Shown: piece by piece, positions 5,618 to 13,704 of the stretch
How positions within the stretch are numbered: the first letter of the stretch is position 1
Layout: every line of letters starts with the position of its first letter
NCBI GenBank assembly: GCA_902806105.1
Contig: CADCVI010000044.1
Span: 1-15,315 of the forward strand
Reading direction: 5' to 3'
DNA: 15,315 nt
Source of the DNA: an uncultured Rubrobacteraceae bacterium
GTDB lineage: Bacteria; Actinomycetota; Rubrobacteria; Rubrobacterales; Rubrobacteraceae
Made by a program: the position numbers and the translations under genes
Notes under the pieces: generated by a model
The model's database searches: none
What the model saw: only the letters and a program-made list of their open reading frames with translations
What the model was told of the DNA's origin: nothing

Positions 5618-7072
5618 TTACCGGCGCTCCTGCGGCCCCAGCGTCCGGAGGAGCCGGGAGGTGGAGATCATGGCCCCCCCGAGCACCGCGGGGATACCGC
5701 CGCCCGGATGGACCGACGCCCCGACCCGCCACAGCCACGGACGCCCGCGGTCGTTGTAGCGAGGGCTGTGGAACGGGCCGCTCCTCCAGAACGGCCTGAC
5801 CTCCCCGTAGAGCGCCCCGCCCGGCGCCCCCCATCCCTCGAAGTAGCGGGGGTGCAGGATCTCGTGCTCGCCCAGGTACTCCGTGATCGGCCTTGGAAGG
5901 GAGATCTCGCGTCCCAGGCGTTCGAGCTCCCTCTTCACGAACGGGCTCTCCAGCCCGTACTCCCGGCCGTTTGGCGGCGCGGTGAGCAGCAGCGCCAGCG
6001 TCCCGCCGTCGTTCGGGTACACCTCGCCCGGCCGGTAGTAGTTCACGAACGCCATCGTCTCTTCCGGCTCCTCCGCGGCCTCCAGGCTCCGGTACAGGGC
6101 CTTCGGGTCCCGGGGCAGCACTACCCCGTGCGTCGCGACGCCCTCCGGCAGATTTTCCCCCAGCGCCGCGTAGATCGCCACGCCCGAGCACGAGAGCTTC
6201 TTCGGACGCCCCTTCTTCCCGCGCGGCGCCAGCTTCTCCCTCAGCACCCCCGCGTCCAGCCCGCTCACGACGACGTCCGCCTCGTACTCGTCGCCGTTCG
6301 TGGTTGCGACGCGGCCCCTGGAGATGGCTGCGACGGGCTCTCCCGTCCGCAGCTCCACGCCCGCCGCCCGGGCGAGGTTCTCGAGGGCGCGGGGTATCTC
6401 GTAGACGCCGCCCTCCGGCACCCAGACCCCGTCGCGAGCCATGACCGCCGGCATGCTCGCGTAGAGCGCGGGCGTCCGGTTGGGCCCGACGCCCGCGTTG
6501 AGCGTGTGTATGGCGATCACCTCGCGCAGGCCATCCGGGAGCCACTTCAAGCCGTCGAGGTAGCTCCGCGTCGTGAGCTTCGCGCCGTAGACGCGCAGGA
6601 GCTTGAGGAGGGCGGGGAGCGTGCCACGATCCAGCGGATCCGCGGTGAGGAGGCTCGTCACCTCCGGCCCGAGGCCCCCGTGGAGCGCCTCGAACCTCTC
6701 CCACGCAGCCCGCCACGGATGCCCCTTCTCGACCGGCAGCGAGCATACCTCGCCCCGGTAGTAGTAACGTCCGACCTCCGGGAGACGCCGCAGCCGGAGC
6801 CCCGCGACCTCCTCCGCCGCGCCCCCGCTCCCGTCCCCGAGGGCGTCCCAGCGCCGGAGCAGTTCCTCCCAGACGCCCGGGAAGGTGACCAGGGAGGGGC
6901 CGGTATCCATCCGCTGCCCCCCGACCTCGATCCGCCGGCTCTTCCCCCCCAGGTGTTCCCCCGCTTCGAGGAGCGTGACGCGGTGGCCGGCGCGCCCGAG
7001 CAGCGCCGCCGCTGCGAGCCCGCCCAGGCCGCCGCCGACCACCACTATCCCCTTCCCGCGAACCGGGCTCAT
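5618..7072 (-). CDS. crtD: CrtI/CrtD-family carotenoid desaturase (probable C50-pathway 3,4-desaturase)
   Basis: The 484-residue FAD-dependent enzyme has the N-terminal dinucleotide-binding motif V-V-V-G-G-G-L-G-G-L-A-A-A (about residues 10-22). It continues with L-L-E-A-x-x-x-L-G-G-K-S-R-R and M-D-T-G-P-S-L. The C-terminal family signature is A-S-V-H-P-G-G-G-I-P-A-V-L-G-G-A-M, about 20-30 residues from the end. Members desaturate or isomerise carotenes. Next to lyeJ and cruF, the likely job is 3,4-desaturation of the C45/C50 elongated lycopene intermediates on the way to bacterioruberin, as for haloarchaeal CrtD. A phytoene desaturase role cannot be excluded by sequence. The start ATG at 7072 overlaps the lyeJ stop as ATGA, with GGGGAG 7-8 bases upstream, so the two genes are translationally coupled. 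The frame stays open upstream through lyeJ, but that part is not real coding. Confidence 0.85.
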   Translation of the reverse strand: MSPVRGKGIVVVGGGLGGLAAAALLGRAGHRVTLLEAGEHLGGKSRRIEVGGQRMDTGPSLVTFPGVWEELLRRWDALGDGSGGAAEEVAGLRLRRLPEVGRYYYRGEVCSLPVEKGHPWRAAWERFEALHGGLGPEVTSLLTADPLDRGTLPALLKLLRVYGAKLTTRSYLDGLKWLPDGLREVIAIHTLNAGVGPNRTPALYASMPAVMARDGVWVPEGGVYEIPRALENLARAAGVELRTGEPVAAISRGRVATTNGDEYEADVVVSGLDAGVLREKLAPRGKKGRPKKLSCSGVAIYAALGENLPEGVATHGVVLPRDPKALYRSLEAAEEPEETMAFVNYYRPGEVYPNDGGTLALLLTAPPNGREYGLESPFVKRELERLGREISLPRPITEYLGEHEILHPRYFEGWGAPGGALYGEVRPFWRSGPFHSPRYNDRGRPWLWRVGASVHPGGGIPAVLGGAMISTSRLLRTLGPQERR

Positions 7073-7911
7073 GCGTAACTCCCCAGCGTGATGGCCGCGA
7101 CGAGCTGCACCCCGGCTACCGTCCCCGCGACGTACGGGAACGCGATGGAGAAGGGGTACAGCTTGTGGCCCGTCTCGGGGGTCGGCTGCCTGTTCAGGGA
7201 CCACAGGAGTGCCCCGGCGTAGGCCGCGTTCACGAGCGCTACTATGGGGCTGACGAGCGCGAAGCAGGCCGTCGCGATCACCCACCAGGTCCCGCTCCAC
7301 AGGACGACGCCGCGCGCCCCGAGCCGGACCGCCGTCGTCTTTATGCCCGCCGCCGCGTCCTCGTTTATGTCCTGGACGGCGTCGAAGGTGTGTTTCGCGG
7401 CGCTCCACGCCATGAGGCCGAGGGCCGCGGGCCACAGGACGTCCTCGCCGAGGGCGAGAGGGACGAAGACCAGGGGGAAGGCGTAGGCCGCGTTGCTCAG
7501 GGAGTCGAGGTAGGGGCGGGCCTTGAAGCGCGGGGGCGGGGCCGAGTAGCCGACGAAGACGGCGGCGTAAAGCAGGATCCAGAGGTTCGCGTCCCACGGG
7601 AAGAAGAGCAAGAAGTAGAAGAGAAACGGGGCGTTCGTCAGCCCGACGCCGAGGGCGATGGTGCGGACCTCGTCCGGCGAGATCCTCGCTCCCTCCAGCG
7701 TCCCCTTGCGGGGGTTCTTCGCGTCCGTCTCCTGGTCGAAGACGTCGTTGACCCCGTAGATCAGGAGGTTGAACGGCAGCGTGAGCCACAAGAGGAGCGG
7801 CAGGGCCTCCCACCGCCACAGGTCCCCCGCGAGCCACACCCCGACGACGCCGGACCCTATGGTGTTGATCCAGAGCACCGGCCGCGAGATGTGGAAGAGG
7901 CGGAGAAGCAT
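7069..7911 (-). CDS. lyeJ: UbiA-family prenyltransferase, lycopene elongase/hydratase (LyeJ-like)
   Basis: The 280-residue integral membrane prenyltransferase has two Asp-rich motifs: N55-D-V-F-D-x-x-x-D63 with downstream K-N-P-R-K-G, and D177-x-x-x-D181-x-x-x-D185 in D-A-V-Q-D-I-N-E-D followed by G-I-K-T-T-A-V. The Y-S-A-P-P-P-R-F-K-A-R-P-Y-L-D-S motif lies near residue 122. Seven to nine hydrophobic helices are visible. In the bacterioruberin pathway LyeJ adds C5 units from DMAPP to both ends of lycopene and hydrates C1. The neighbouring desaturase and CruF homolog argue for this over menaquinone or heme prenylation. The ATG at 7911 follows an extended -10 (TGGTATATT) by 6 bases and has no Shine-Dalgarno, so the message is probably leaderless. 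Confidence 0.85.
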   Translation of the reverse strand: MLLRLFHISRPVLWINTIGSGVVGVWLAGDLWRWEALPLLLWLTLPFNLLIYGVNDVFDQETDAKNPRKGTLEGARISPDEVRTIALGVGLTNAPFLFYFLLFFPWDANLWILLYAAVFVGYSAPPPRFKARPYLDSLSNAAYAFPLVFVPLALGEDVLWPAALGLMAWSAAKHTFDAVQDINEDAAAGIKTTAVRLGARGVVLWSGTWWVIATACFALVSPIVALVNAAYAGALLWSLNRQPTPETGHKLYPFSIAFPYVAGTVAGVQLVAAITLGSYA

Positions 7912-7917
7912 GCGCCA

Positions 7918-7926
7918 AATATACCA
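7918..7926 (-). promoter_or_regulatory. extended -10 of the lyeJ-crtD operon, leaderless
   Basis: On the minus strand TGGTATATT (7926-7918) is followed by 6 bases (TGGCGC) and then the lyeJ ATG (7911). A -10 at this distance places the transcription start on the A of ATG. No ribosome binding site lies in the gap. Confidence 0.6.
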
Positions 7927-7950
7927 GCCGCCCAGCGGACGCCTGTGGGC

Positions 7951-7956
7951 TACCAT
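7951..7956 (+). promoter_or_regulatory. -10 of cruF, leaderless
   Basis: TACCAT (TANNNT pattern) is followed by exactly 6 bases and then the cruF GTG at 7963. There is no Shine-Dalgarno. It is the mirror of the lyeJ promoter; both fit in the 51-bp region 7912-7962, so the two polymerase footprints must overlap. Confidence 0.5.
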
Positions 7957-7962
7957 ACCCCC

Positions 7963-8760
7963 GTGATCCCGAAACCCCTCAAGGCCGCCCCGCGCCTCCT
8001 GCTCCTCACGAGCGCCCTCTTCTTCGGCGCCTCGTACTTCACCACCCGCTTCCCGGACGTCCCCGGCGCCGGGGTCGGCTCGTACGTCTCGACCTTTCTT
8101 ATAGCCCTCCCCGCCTTCGTCGCCCTCCTGGCCTACCTCGGCCCCGGAAGGGCAGCACTCTCGATCCTCGCCCTCTCCGCCTTCGGGTACGCCATAGAAA
8201 CCACTGGCGTCGTCACCGGCCTCCCCTACGGCACCTTCTACTACGGCGATGCCCTGGGCCCGAGGCTCTTCGGCGTCGTCCCGTACCTGCTCCCGATCTC
8301 CTGGGCGCCGCTGGTCCTCGGCGCAGTCGCCGCCACAGCCCCGAGGGCCGGATACCAGCGCGGAGCCGTCAGGGCGCTCGCATGGGTCGTCCGCTCCGCC
8401 GTGCTCCTGACCCTGATCGACGGCGTCCTCGACCCGGGCGCTGCCTCCCTCGGCTTCTGGGTCTGGCCGGAGGGCGGCCCTTACTACGGCGTCCCGGTGA
8501 GCAACTACCTCGGCTGGCTCCTCTCGGGCGCCGCCGCCACGGCCCTCATCCTCGCCCTCGGCCGGGGGAGGTGGGGGAGGGTAGAGCCCCCGGCAGGCAT
8601 GCTCGACAGCACCCTGATCGCCCTCGGCTTCTGGGTCGGGGTCGCCGTCTTCTCCGGCCTGCTCGTCCCGGTGGTCCTCGGCGCCCTGCTCTTCGCGTAC
8701 CTGCTCCATCGCAGGGCGCGGCTCGCCGCTCCCGGCAAGCGTTTGCGCGGCGCGGTATAA
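7963..8760 (+). CDS. cruF: carotenoid biosynthesis membrane protein, CruF-like (bisanhydrobacterioruberin hydratase)
   Basis: The 265-residue multi-pass membrane protein belongs to the carotenoid biosynthesis (DUF422/CruF) family. The diagnostic regions are the Y-A-I-E-T-T-G-V-V-T-G-L-P-Y-G-T-F-Y-Y segment (about residues 76-94), I-S-W-A-P-L, L-I-D-G-V-L-D-P-G-A, and Y-Y-G-V-P-V-S-N-Y-L-G-W-L-L (about residues 174-187). Six to seven hydrophobic helices are visible. CruF-type enzymes hydrate carotenoid end groups; in haloarchaea CruF converts bisanhydrobacterioruberin to bacterioruberin. Its position opposite lyeJ-crtD supports this. The start is the GTG at 7963, 6 bases after TACCAT; the long upstream open frame is antisense to lyeJ. 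The FIST gene follows after 30 bases and may share the transcript. Confidence 0.85.
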   Translation: MIPKPLKAAPRLLLLTSALFFGASYFTTRFPDVPGAGVGSYVSTFLIALPAFVALLAYLGPGRAALSILALSAFGYAIETTGVVTGLPYGTFYYGDALGPRLFGVVPYLLPISWAPLVLGAVAATAPRAGYQRGAVRALAWVVRSAVLLTLIDGVLDPGAASLGFWVWPEGGPYYGVPVSNYLGWLLSGAAATALILALGRGRWGRVEPPAGMLDSTLIALGFWVGVAVFSGLLVPVVLGALLFAYLLHRRARLAAPGKRLRGAV

Positions 8761-8790
8761 AGGCCGCAGGCTAAAGCGGAGGTAGGAAGC

Positions 8791-10101
<1,311 letters not shown>

Positions 10102-10389
10102 CAGCGTCCCTCCCATAGCTCCGACCTTCCGGGGGCCTTTCGCTGCTGAGGATCGATAACCCGTGCCTCGGCCTACGGACCCCCGTGCCACGGCAACTTT
10201 CTAGCGCACCCCGGGATCGTTCGACCCGTATGCAGTCGTCTCGGCGCTATGCGCGGGCAAGCGACCGAAAGCGGTCTTCACGGGCGGCCGAAGGCGGAGC
10301 TACATTAGGATTCGTTAACGTAAGCTGAATTACGTGAAACTCGCGTGTAATATACGGCCCCGAAGACGAGTCTAGGCAGGAGGACCGCC
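10102..10389 (+). promoter_or_regulatory. non-coding region with promoter and dyad upstream of the small gene at 10390
   Basis: No gene is supported in these 288 bases. A promoter is likely near the 3' end: CTGAAT (10325-10330, weak -35), 17 bases, then TAATAT (10348-10353, -10). A perfect dyad ACGTAA-N6-TTACGT (10318-10335) covers the -35 and could be an operator. A small GACCG/CGGTC hairpin lies around 10263-10276. AGGAGG at 10378-10383 is the ribosome binding site of the next gene. Confidence 0.5.
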
Positions 10390-10626
10390 ATGCTCCAGGA
10401 AAAAGTTGCTAGGAATTTCGGCTCTTCCGTTGGGGGACGCCCTACTTCCGGGGTCCTCAGCGAGACGCCGGCCTATCAGGGCGGTTGGTGGGACGGGCGC
10501 TTCCAGCCCGTCGAGACCTTTGCGGAGAATGATCACTTGAACGACTGGGAGGGCCCGGACCGGCTCGCCTACTACCGCGGCTACCGGGACGGTCTGCGCG
10601 TCCGGCGGATGCTCGGCAAGGTCTGA
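10390..10626 (+). CDS. small hypothetical protein
   Basis: The 78-residue protein is not recognised. It is supported by an excellent ribosome binding site (AGGAGG, 6 bases before the ATG) and a plausible promoter (10325-10353). The sequence is hydrophilic and aromatic-rich, with Y-Q-G-G-W-W-D-G-R-F in the middle and a basic C-terminal helix-like R-L-A-Y-Y-R-G-Y-R-D-G-L-R-V-R-R. There is no membrane segment or cysteine motif. It stands alone, followed by a G/C hairpin and the convergent clpS gene. The basic tail could bind nucleic acid, but that is speculation. Confidence 0.65.
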   Translation: MLQEKVARNFGSSVGGRPTSGVLSETPAYQGGWWDGRFQPVETFAENDHLNDWEGPDRLAYYRGYRDGLRVRRMLGKV

Positions 10627-10639
10627 GTTCACCGCGGCA

Positions 10640-10663
10640 GGGGGGCGGACACTCCATCCCCCC
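10640..10663. terminator. G6/C6 hairpin between convergent genes
   Basis: GGGGGG at 10640-10645 pairs with CCCCCC at 10658-10663 around a 12-base loop. It lies between the stops at 10626 (plus) and 10681 (minus), so it can serve both strands. No T-tract is present. Confidence 0.4.
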
Positions 10664-10680
10664 GATTAGAGGCCCCGCCG

Positions 10681-10977
10681 CTACTCCGCCGGTTCGAGGC
10701 TTATCCTGAGCCCCTCGGCCTCCAGAAGCTCCTTGTAAAGCTCCGCGAGCTCCTTGTGGCACCGCTTGACCACCGCGCGGCCCGACGAGTGGGCCTCGTA
10801 CATGATCCCGATGGCCCTGATGACGGTCATCCCCGGGAAGACCTTTCTCAGGACCACGACCACCTTGGTCATGGAGTTTTCCCAGTCGTTGTGCAGCAGG
10901 ACGTTCCAGGGCGGCTCGGTCGAGTTCTTGCGGCGGGTCTGCTGCTTCTTCTTCCTACCTGTCTTTGTCGCGCTCAT
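10681..10977 (-). CDS. clpS: ATP-dependent Clp protease adaptor ClpS
   Basis: ClpS binds N-degron substrates and delivers them to ClpAP or ClpCP in the cytoplasm. The 98 residues have a basic disordered N-tail (residues 1-20, many K/R) and then the fold. W-N-V-L-L-H-N-D carries the substrate-site N30 and D31, followed by M36 in S-M-T-K-V-V-V-V-L. Residues I-M-Y-E-A-H-S-S-G-R-A-V-V carry the conserved H63, and the C-terminal helix ends with E-G-L-R-I-S-L-E. The pocket residues are kept, although the usual D-x-T-P-M is W-E-N-S-M. An in-frame TGA lies nine bases upstream of the ATG at 10977, which fixes the start at or after it. No clear Shine-Dalgarno is seen. The flavin reductase gene ends 88 bases upstream on the same strand, and no Clp ATPase gene is nearby. 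Confidence 0.9.
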   Translation of the reverse strand: MSATKTGRKKKQQTRRKNSTEPPWNVLLHNDWENSMTKVVVVLRKVFPGMTVIRAIGIMYEAHSSGRAVVKRCHKELAELYKELLEAEGLRISLEPAE

Positions 10978-11065
10978 GGTTGCTCATGGTGCCACGCGGC
11001 GGCGTCCGGCGCATCATCCTTTCGGCCTATTTTCTTAGCGGTGGGTTGCCCCGGTGCGACGGTCA

Positions 11066-11548
11066 CTAGCCGCCGTAGTCCATCGGGGTATCGAGGTCCG
11101 TGAGGATGTCCGCGGGGCGCTTGAGCGTGGCGGATACGACCTCGCCCAGATAGACCGTGTGGTCGCCGGCCTCCATCTTGTTCACGACGCGGCACTCGAG
11201 GTAGGCGAAGGCCTCGTCGAAGAGGGGGGCGCCGGTGGCCTCGCCCGTCGTGTAGGGGGAGCCGCCGACCGTACCCGCGTCGTTGTCGAGGGGCTGCGTG
11301 AACTTCCGGGCGAGCTCCTCCTGGTCCTTGTCGAGAAAGTTCAGGGAGAAGACGCCGCCAGAGTCGATCAGGTCGTGCGTGTGCTGGTCCTTTCTGACGG
11401 CCACGACCACCTGCCGGGGCTCGAACGAGACCTGCGAGACCCAGCAGGTCGTGAACCCGTTCGCCTCGCCCTCCGACCCTATCACCCCGGTTATGTAGAA
11501 CCCGTAGGGGATGGTCTTCAAAACCTCCGTGCGGATCTGCCCCTCCAT
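11066..11548 (-). CDS. flavin reductase family protein (FMN-binding split barrel)
   Basis: The 160-residue protein matches the flavin-reductase-like domain. It has P-Y-G-F-Y-I-T-G-V-I-G, then N-G-F-T-T-C-W-V-S-Q-V-S-F-E-P-R-Q-V-V-V-A-V (about residues 30-51), then S-G-G-V-F-S-L-N-F-L and the later Y-L-G-E-V-V-S-A. Members bind FMN and use NAD(P)H to reduce flavin for a monooxygenase, or serve as the flavin module of high-molecular-weight rubredoxin. No partner oxygenase is adjacent. ATG 11548 is chosen because GGAAGGAG lies 4 bases before it. A plausible promoter (11585-11612) lies upstream. The frame stays open further upstream, but that part has no family resemblance. Confidence 0.85.
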   Translation of the reverse strand: MEGQIRTEVLKTIPYGFYITGVIGSEGEANGFTTCWVSQVSFEPRQVVVAVRKDQHTHDLIDSGGVFSLNFLDKDQEELARKFTQPLDNDAGTVGGSPYTTGEATGAPLFDEAFAYLECRVVNKMEAGDHTVYLGEVVSATLKRPADILTDLDTPMDYGG

Positions 11549-11584
11549 GCTTCTCCTTCCTCTCCCTCGACTCGGACTCCGGAG

Positions 11585-11612
11585 TTTATCCGAGAACGAT
11601 TCTGGTCGTAAA
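11585..11612 (-). promoter_or_regulatory. candidate promoter of the flavin reductase gene
   Basis: On the minus strand TTTACG (11612-11607) and GATAAA (11590-11585) are separated by 16 bases. Each matches 4 of 6 consensus positions. They lie about 40 bases upstream of the ATG, leaving room for the ribosome binding site. Confidence 0.45.
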
Positions 11613-11661
11613 TTACATTCTGACGTTTGTTGCCCTCTATAGGAGAGGCTCCGCCGCGGGG

Positions 11662-11905
11662 GTGGACCCCGGGGAGATCTCGACTGCGGCGTCCCGCTTG
11701 CCGAAAGACTTGCGAGCCCGGTACGGGTTCGTCGCTGTGGCGGCCGGGCGGCATCGCTTGCGTGCAACTCGCGACGGCGCCGGTGCTCCAGGAGCAGCGC
11801 GCGAACTTCGGGCTGTCGCCTCTCGTTCTGTTGTCCTCCGACGGGGAGCTAAACGAAGCGGCCTCGTCCGAGGGCATGATCGTCGAGAACCCCGCCTTTT
11901 CCTAG
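11662..11905 (+). pseudogene. remnant of a PIN-domain (VapC-like) toxin gene
   Basis: The last part of this plus-strand stretch (about 11757-11905) reads V-Q-L-A-T-A-P-V-L-Q-E-Q-R, then S-P-L-V-L-L-S-S-D-G-E-L-N-E-A-A and S-S-E-G-M-I-V-E-N-P. This is the C-terminal end of a VapC-type PIN ribonuclease: the Y-D-A-x-x-L-A-T-A helix, then the L-V-S-x-D-x-x-L-x-x-A-A strand-helix with its acidic residue, then E-G-L-x-V-x-N-P. The part before it (E-I-S-T-A-A-S-R-L-P near 11670) fits the preceding PIN region only in another frame. The expected Asp before the L-A-T helix is replaced (G-I-A-C-V-Q-L). The N-terminal half with the first catalytic Asp is missing and no antitoxin gene is adjacent. The gene is truncated and frameshifted. 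Confidence 0.55.
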
Positions 11906-11909
11906 ACCC

Positions 11910-13526
11910 CTACAAACGTCCCGAGCGGATGATGCCCAGGAGGAGGGCGAGGCCGAGTACGGCGGCGAGGACGAAGCCGACGAGGCCGAAGACGCCGATC
12001 CCGAGTAGACGGATGCCGCTCTCGCCGAAGATGCCGAGGAGGGAGGAGCCGAGTATCAGGGCGGAGATAAGCAGGGCGAAGACGAGGCGGTTGGCGAAGA
12101 CGTCGACGCGGGAGATCAGGTCGTCCAGCCCCTTGTGCTTGAAGACCACCTCGATCTCGCCGTCCTTCAGCTCTTCGAGCAGAGAGTGGACCTGTCGGGG
12201 GTACTGGGCGTAGGCGTCGGCCTGCACGAGCCTCCCCGCCGTCCTCTCCGCGATGTAAACAGGGTCGCGGAACCTCCCTATAAGCTCCTCGGCCGCCTCC
12301 GCCGCCGCGACCGTCGCCGGAGCCGCCTCACCGGGTTTCTCCTGCCCCGGCATCCCCAGCCCCTCGGCCCGGACGAGGGAGTCGAGCAGCCCCGCCACCT
12401 CGGTCGGCAGCACGACCCCGCCCCTCCTCATCGCTTCGAGGCTTCGAGCCCGGATCTCCCGGAGCGTGTGCTCCCGCCACAGCGGCCCGCCCAGGGCGCC
12501 CAGGACGTCGCGAAGCTCGCGCCGGAGCACCCGGGCGTCTCGCGGCACCCGGCAGCCGAGGAGGGGCAGGGCGCGCGCGACGCCGTCCGCGTCCCCCCGC
12601 CTCACGGCCGCCAGCACCTCCGCAAGCCCCCGCAGCCGCTCCTCGTCCAGGGCGAAAGCCTCCGTCGGGTCCGCGAACCACAGCTCCCCGCCCGCGAGCG
12701 TGAAATGATCCGGGGAGACGTCGGCGAAGTGTATGCCCTCCGTCAGCGAGAGCCGCACGAGCTCGCGGGAAGCCGTCAGGAGGGTGCCGCCCGGCGGGAT
12801 CCCCCCCTCCGGAGCCCCGAAGGTCGCGCAGCGCCCCGTCGAGTAGCGCCGGTAGTCCTCAGGGACCCCGAGCGAGAAGCCATCCAGCTCGCGCAGCCTG
12901 CGCGCCGTCTGAGCCGCGGAGAACATGTCCCTGCGCTGCCCCACGTACCTGGCGAACTCGGCGACGGCCTGCACCGGGTCCAGCGGCGGCACCCTGCCGT
13001 CCCTGCCCGTGAGCGAGCGACGGACGACGTCCGCCACCGGCCGCATCGCCAGCAGGTCCCGGCGCACCCCCGGGCGGCTGACCACCACCCGCGCCGGACG
13101 CCCCCCGGGCAGTACAACCCGGTGCGCCTGCGTCAACACCCCGACCCTGACCGGTGCCTCGTCGAACTCCACAAAGAGCTTCTCCATAGAGAGGCCGAGC
13201 TCCCTCTCGACGAGCGCGCGCACCTCGGGGAAGGTGACCCGCGGTACGGGCGCGGAGGCCCGCGCGAGCTCCAGGGCGACGTCCGGCGGCAGGACGTCGC
13301 CGCGCGAGGCTAGAAAGTGGCCGAGCTCGACGAACGTCGGGCCAAGCTCCTCCATCGCGAGCCGCAGCCTCGTCCCGACGCGGCCCACGTCCCGCGCGCG
13401 CCGCCCCACGAGGAACCTCCGCCCGAAGACGTACCCGAACCCGTAGCGCGCCCCGACCTGGGCGATCCTGGCCGCCCGCCGGGCCGCCCCCTCCGGCAAC
13501 CCCCGCGTGACGTTCCTCGTTTCCAC
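11910..13526 (-). CDS. UbiB/ABC1 (ADCK)-family protein with degenerate kinase motifs
   Basis: The 538-residue protein follows the ABC1/UbiB layout. Near residue 62 is G-P-T-F-V-E-L-G-H-F-L-A-S-R-G-D-V-L-P-P, equivalent to the family's K-x-G-Q region. Then come an A-rich-loop equivalent (V-G-V-L-T-Q-A-H-R-V), a V-V-V-S-R-P-G-V strand, a F-A-D-V-S-P-D-H-F loop, and two C-terminal membrane helices (about residues 478-499 and 507-532). Active family members are atypical kinases/ATPases supporting quinone or lipid metabolism. Here the K-x-G-Q lysine and glutamine are E and H, the V-A-V-K-V-Q-R-P-G lysine is S or V, H-x-D-P-H-P-G-N is altered, and the D-F-G equivalent reads A-D-P-T-E. It looks like a pseudokinase. 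The GTG start at 13526 follows TGATAAGCT by 6 bases with no ribosome binding site, so it is probably leaderless. Confidence 0.8.
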   Translation of the reverse strand: METRNVTRGLPEGAARRAARIAQVGARYGFGYVFGRRFLVGRRARDVGRVGTRLRLAMEELGPTFVELGHFLASRGDVLPPDVALELARASAPVPRVTFPEVRALVERELGLSMEKLFVEFDEAPVRVGVLTQAHRVVLPGGRPARVVVSRPGVRRDLLAMRPVADVVRRSLTGRDGRVPPLDPVQAVAEFARYVGQRRDMFSAAQTARRLRELDGFSLGVPEDYRRYSTGRCATFGAPEGGIPPGGTLLTASRELVRLSLTEGIHFADVSPDHFTLAGGELWFADPTEAFALDEERLRGLAEVLAAVRRGDADGVARALPLLGCRVPRDARVLRRELRDVLGALGGPLWREHTLREIRARSLEAMRRGGVVLPTEVAGLLDSLVRAEGLGMPGQEKPGEAAPATVAAAEAAEELIGRFRDPVYIAERTAGRLVQADAYAQYPRQVHSLLEELKDGEIEVVFKHKGLDDLISRVDVFANRLVFALLISALILGSSLLGIFGESGIRLLGIGVFGLVGFVLAAVLGLALLLGIIRSGRL

Positions 13527-13532
13527 GCGGTT

Positions 13533-13541
13533 AGCTTATCA
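13533..13541 (-). promoter_or_regulatory. extended -10 of the UbiB-like gene, leaderless
   Basis: On the minus strand TGATAAGCT (TGnTANNNT) at 13541-13533 is followed by 6 bases and the GTG start at 13526, the same spacing as at lyeJ and cruF. No Shine-Dalgarno is present. Confidence 0.45.
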
Positions 13542-13704
13542 GCCGGTCAGCCCATCAGCCCATATGCAAGTCCGGACGGACGAATCCCTGAGGGCGCAAC
13601 GACAGACCGGGGGCGAAAGCTGCACTAAAATAAAAACAGCTTCGGGTACCGGTCAGACGTGCCGAAGCGCCGACAAGCCACCAGGCCACGAACAAAGGAG
13701 TCCC

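Noticed and set aside
5708..7078. 456-codon open frame on the plus strand opposite crtD
   Set aside because: It is rich in Arg, Pro and Val-Asp runs typical of an antisense frame in high-GC DNA, has no family signature, and overlaps a clear CrtI-family gene.
7073..7918. N-terminal extension of the crtD frame up to 7918
   Set aside because: It is out of frame with the real lyeJ gene and lacks family similarity. The FAD-binding motif begins just after ATG 7072, which has a ribosome binding site.
12135..13313. 392-codon plus-strand frame opposite the UbiB-like gene
   Set aside because: Composition (Arg, Pro, Glu, His) is that of a shadow frame, with no ribosome binding site or recognisable domain.
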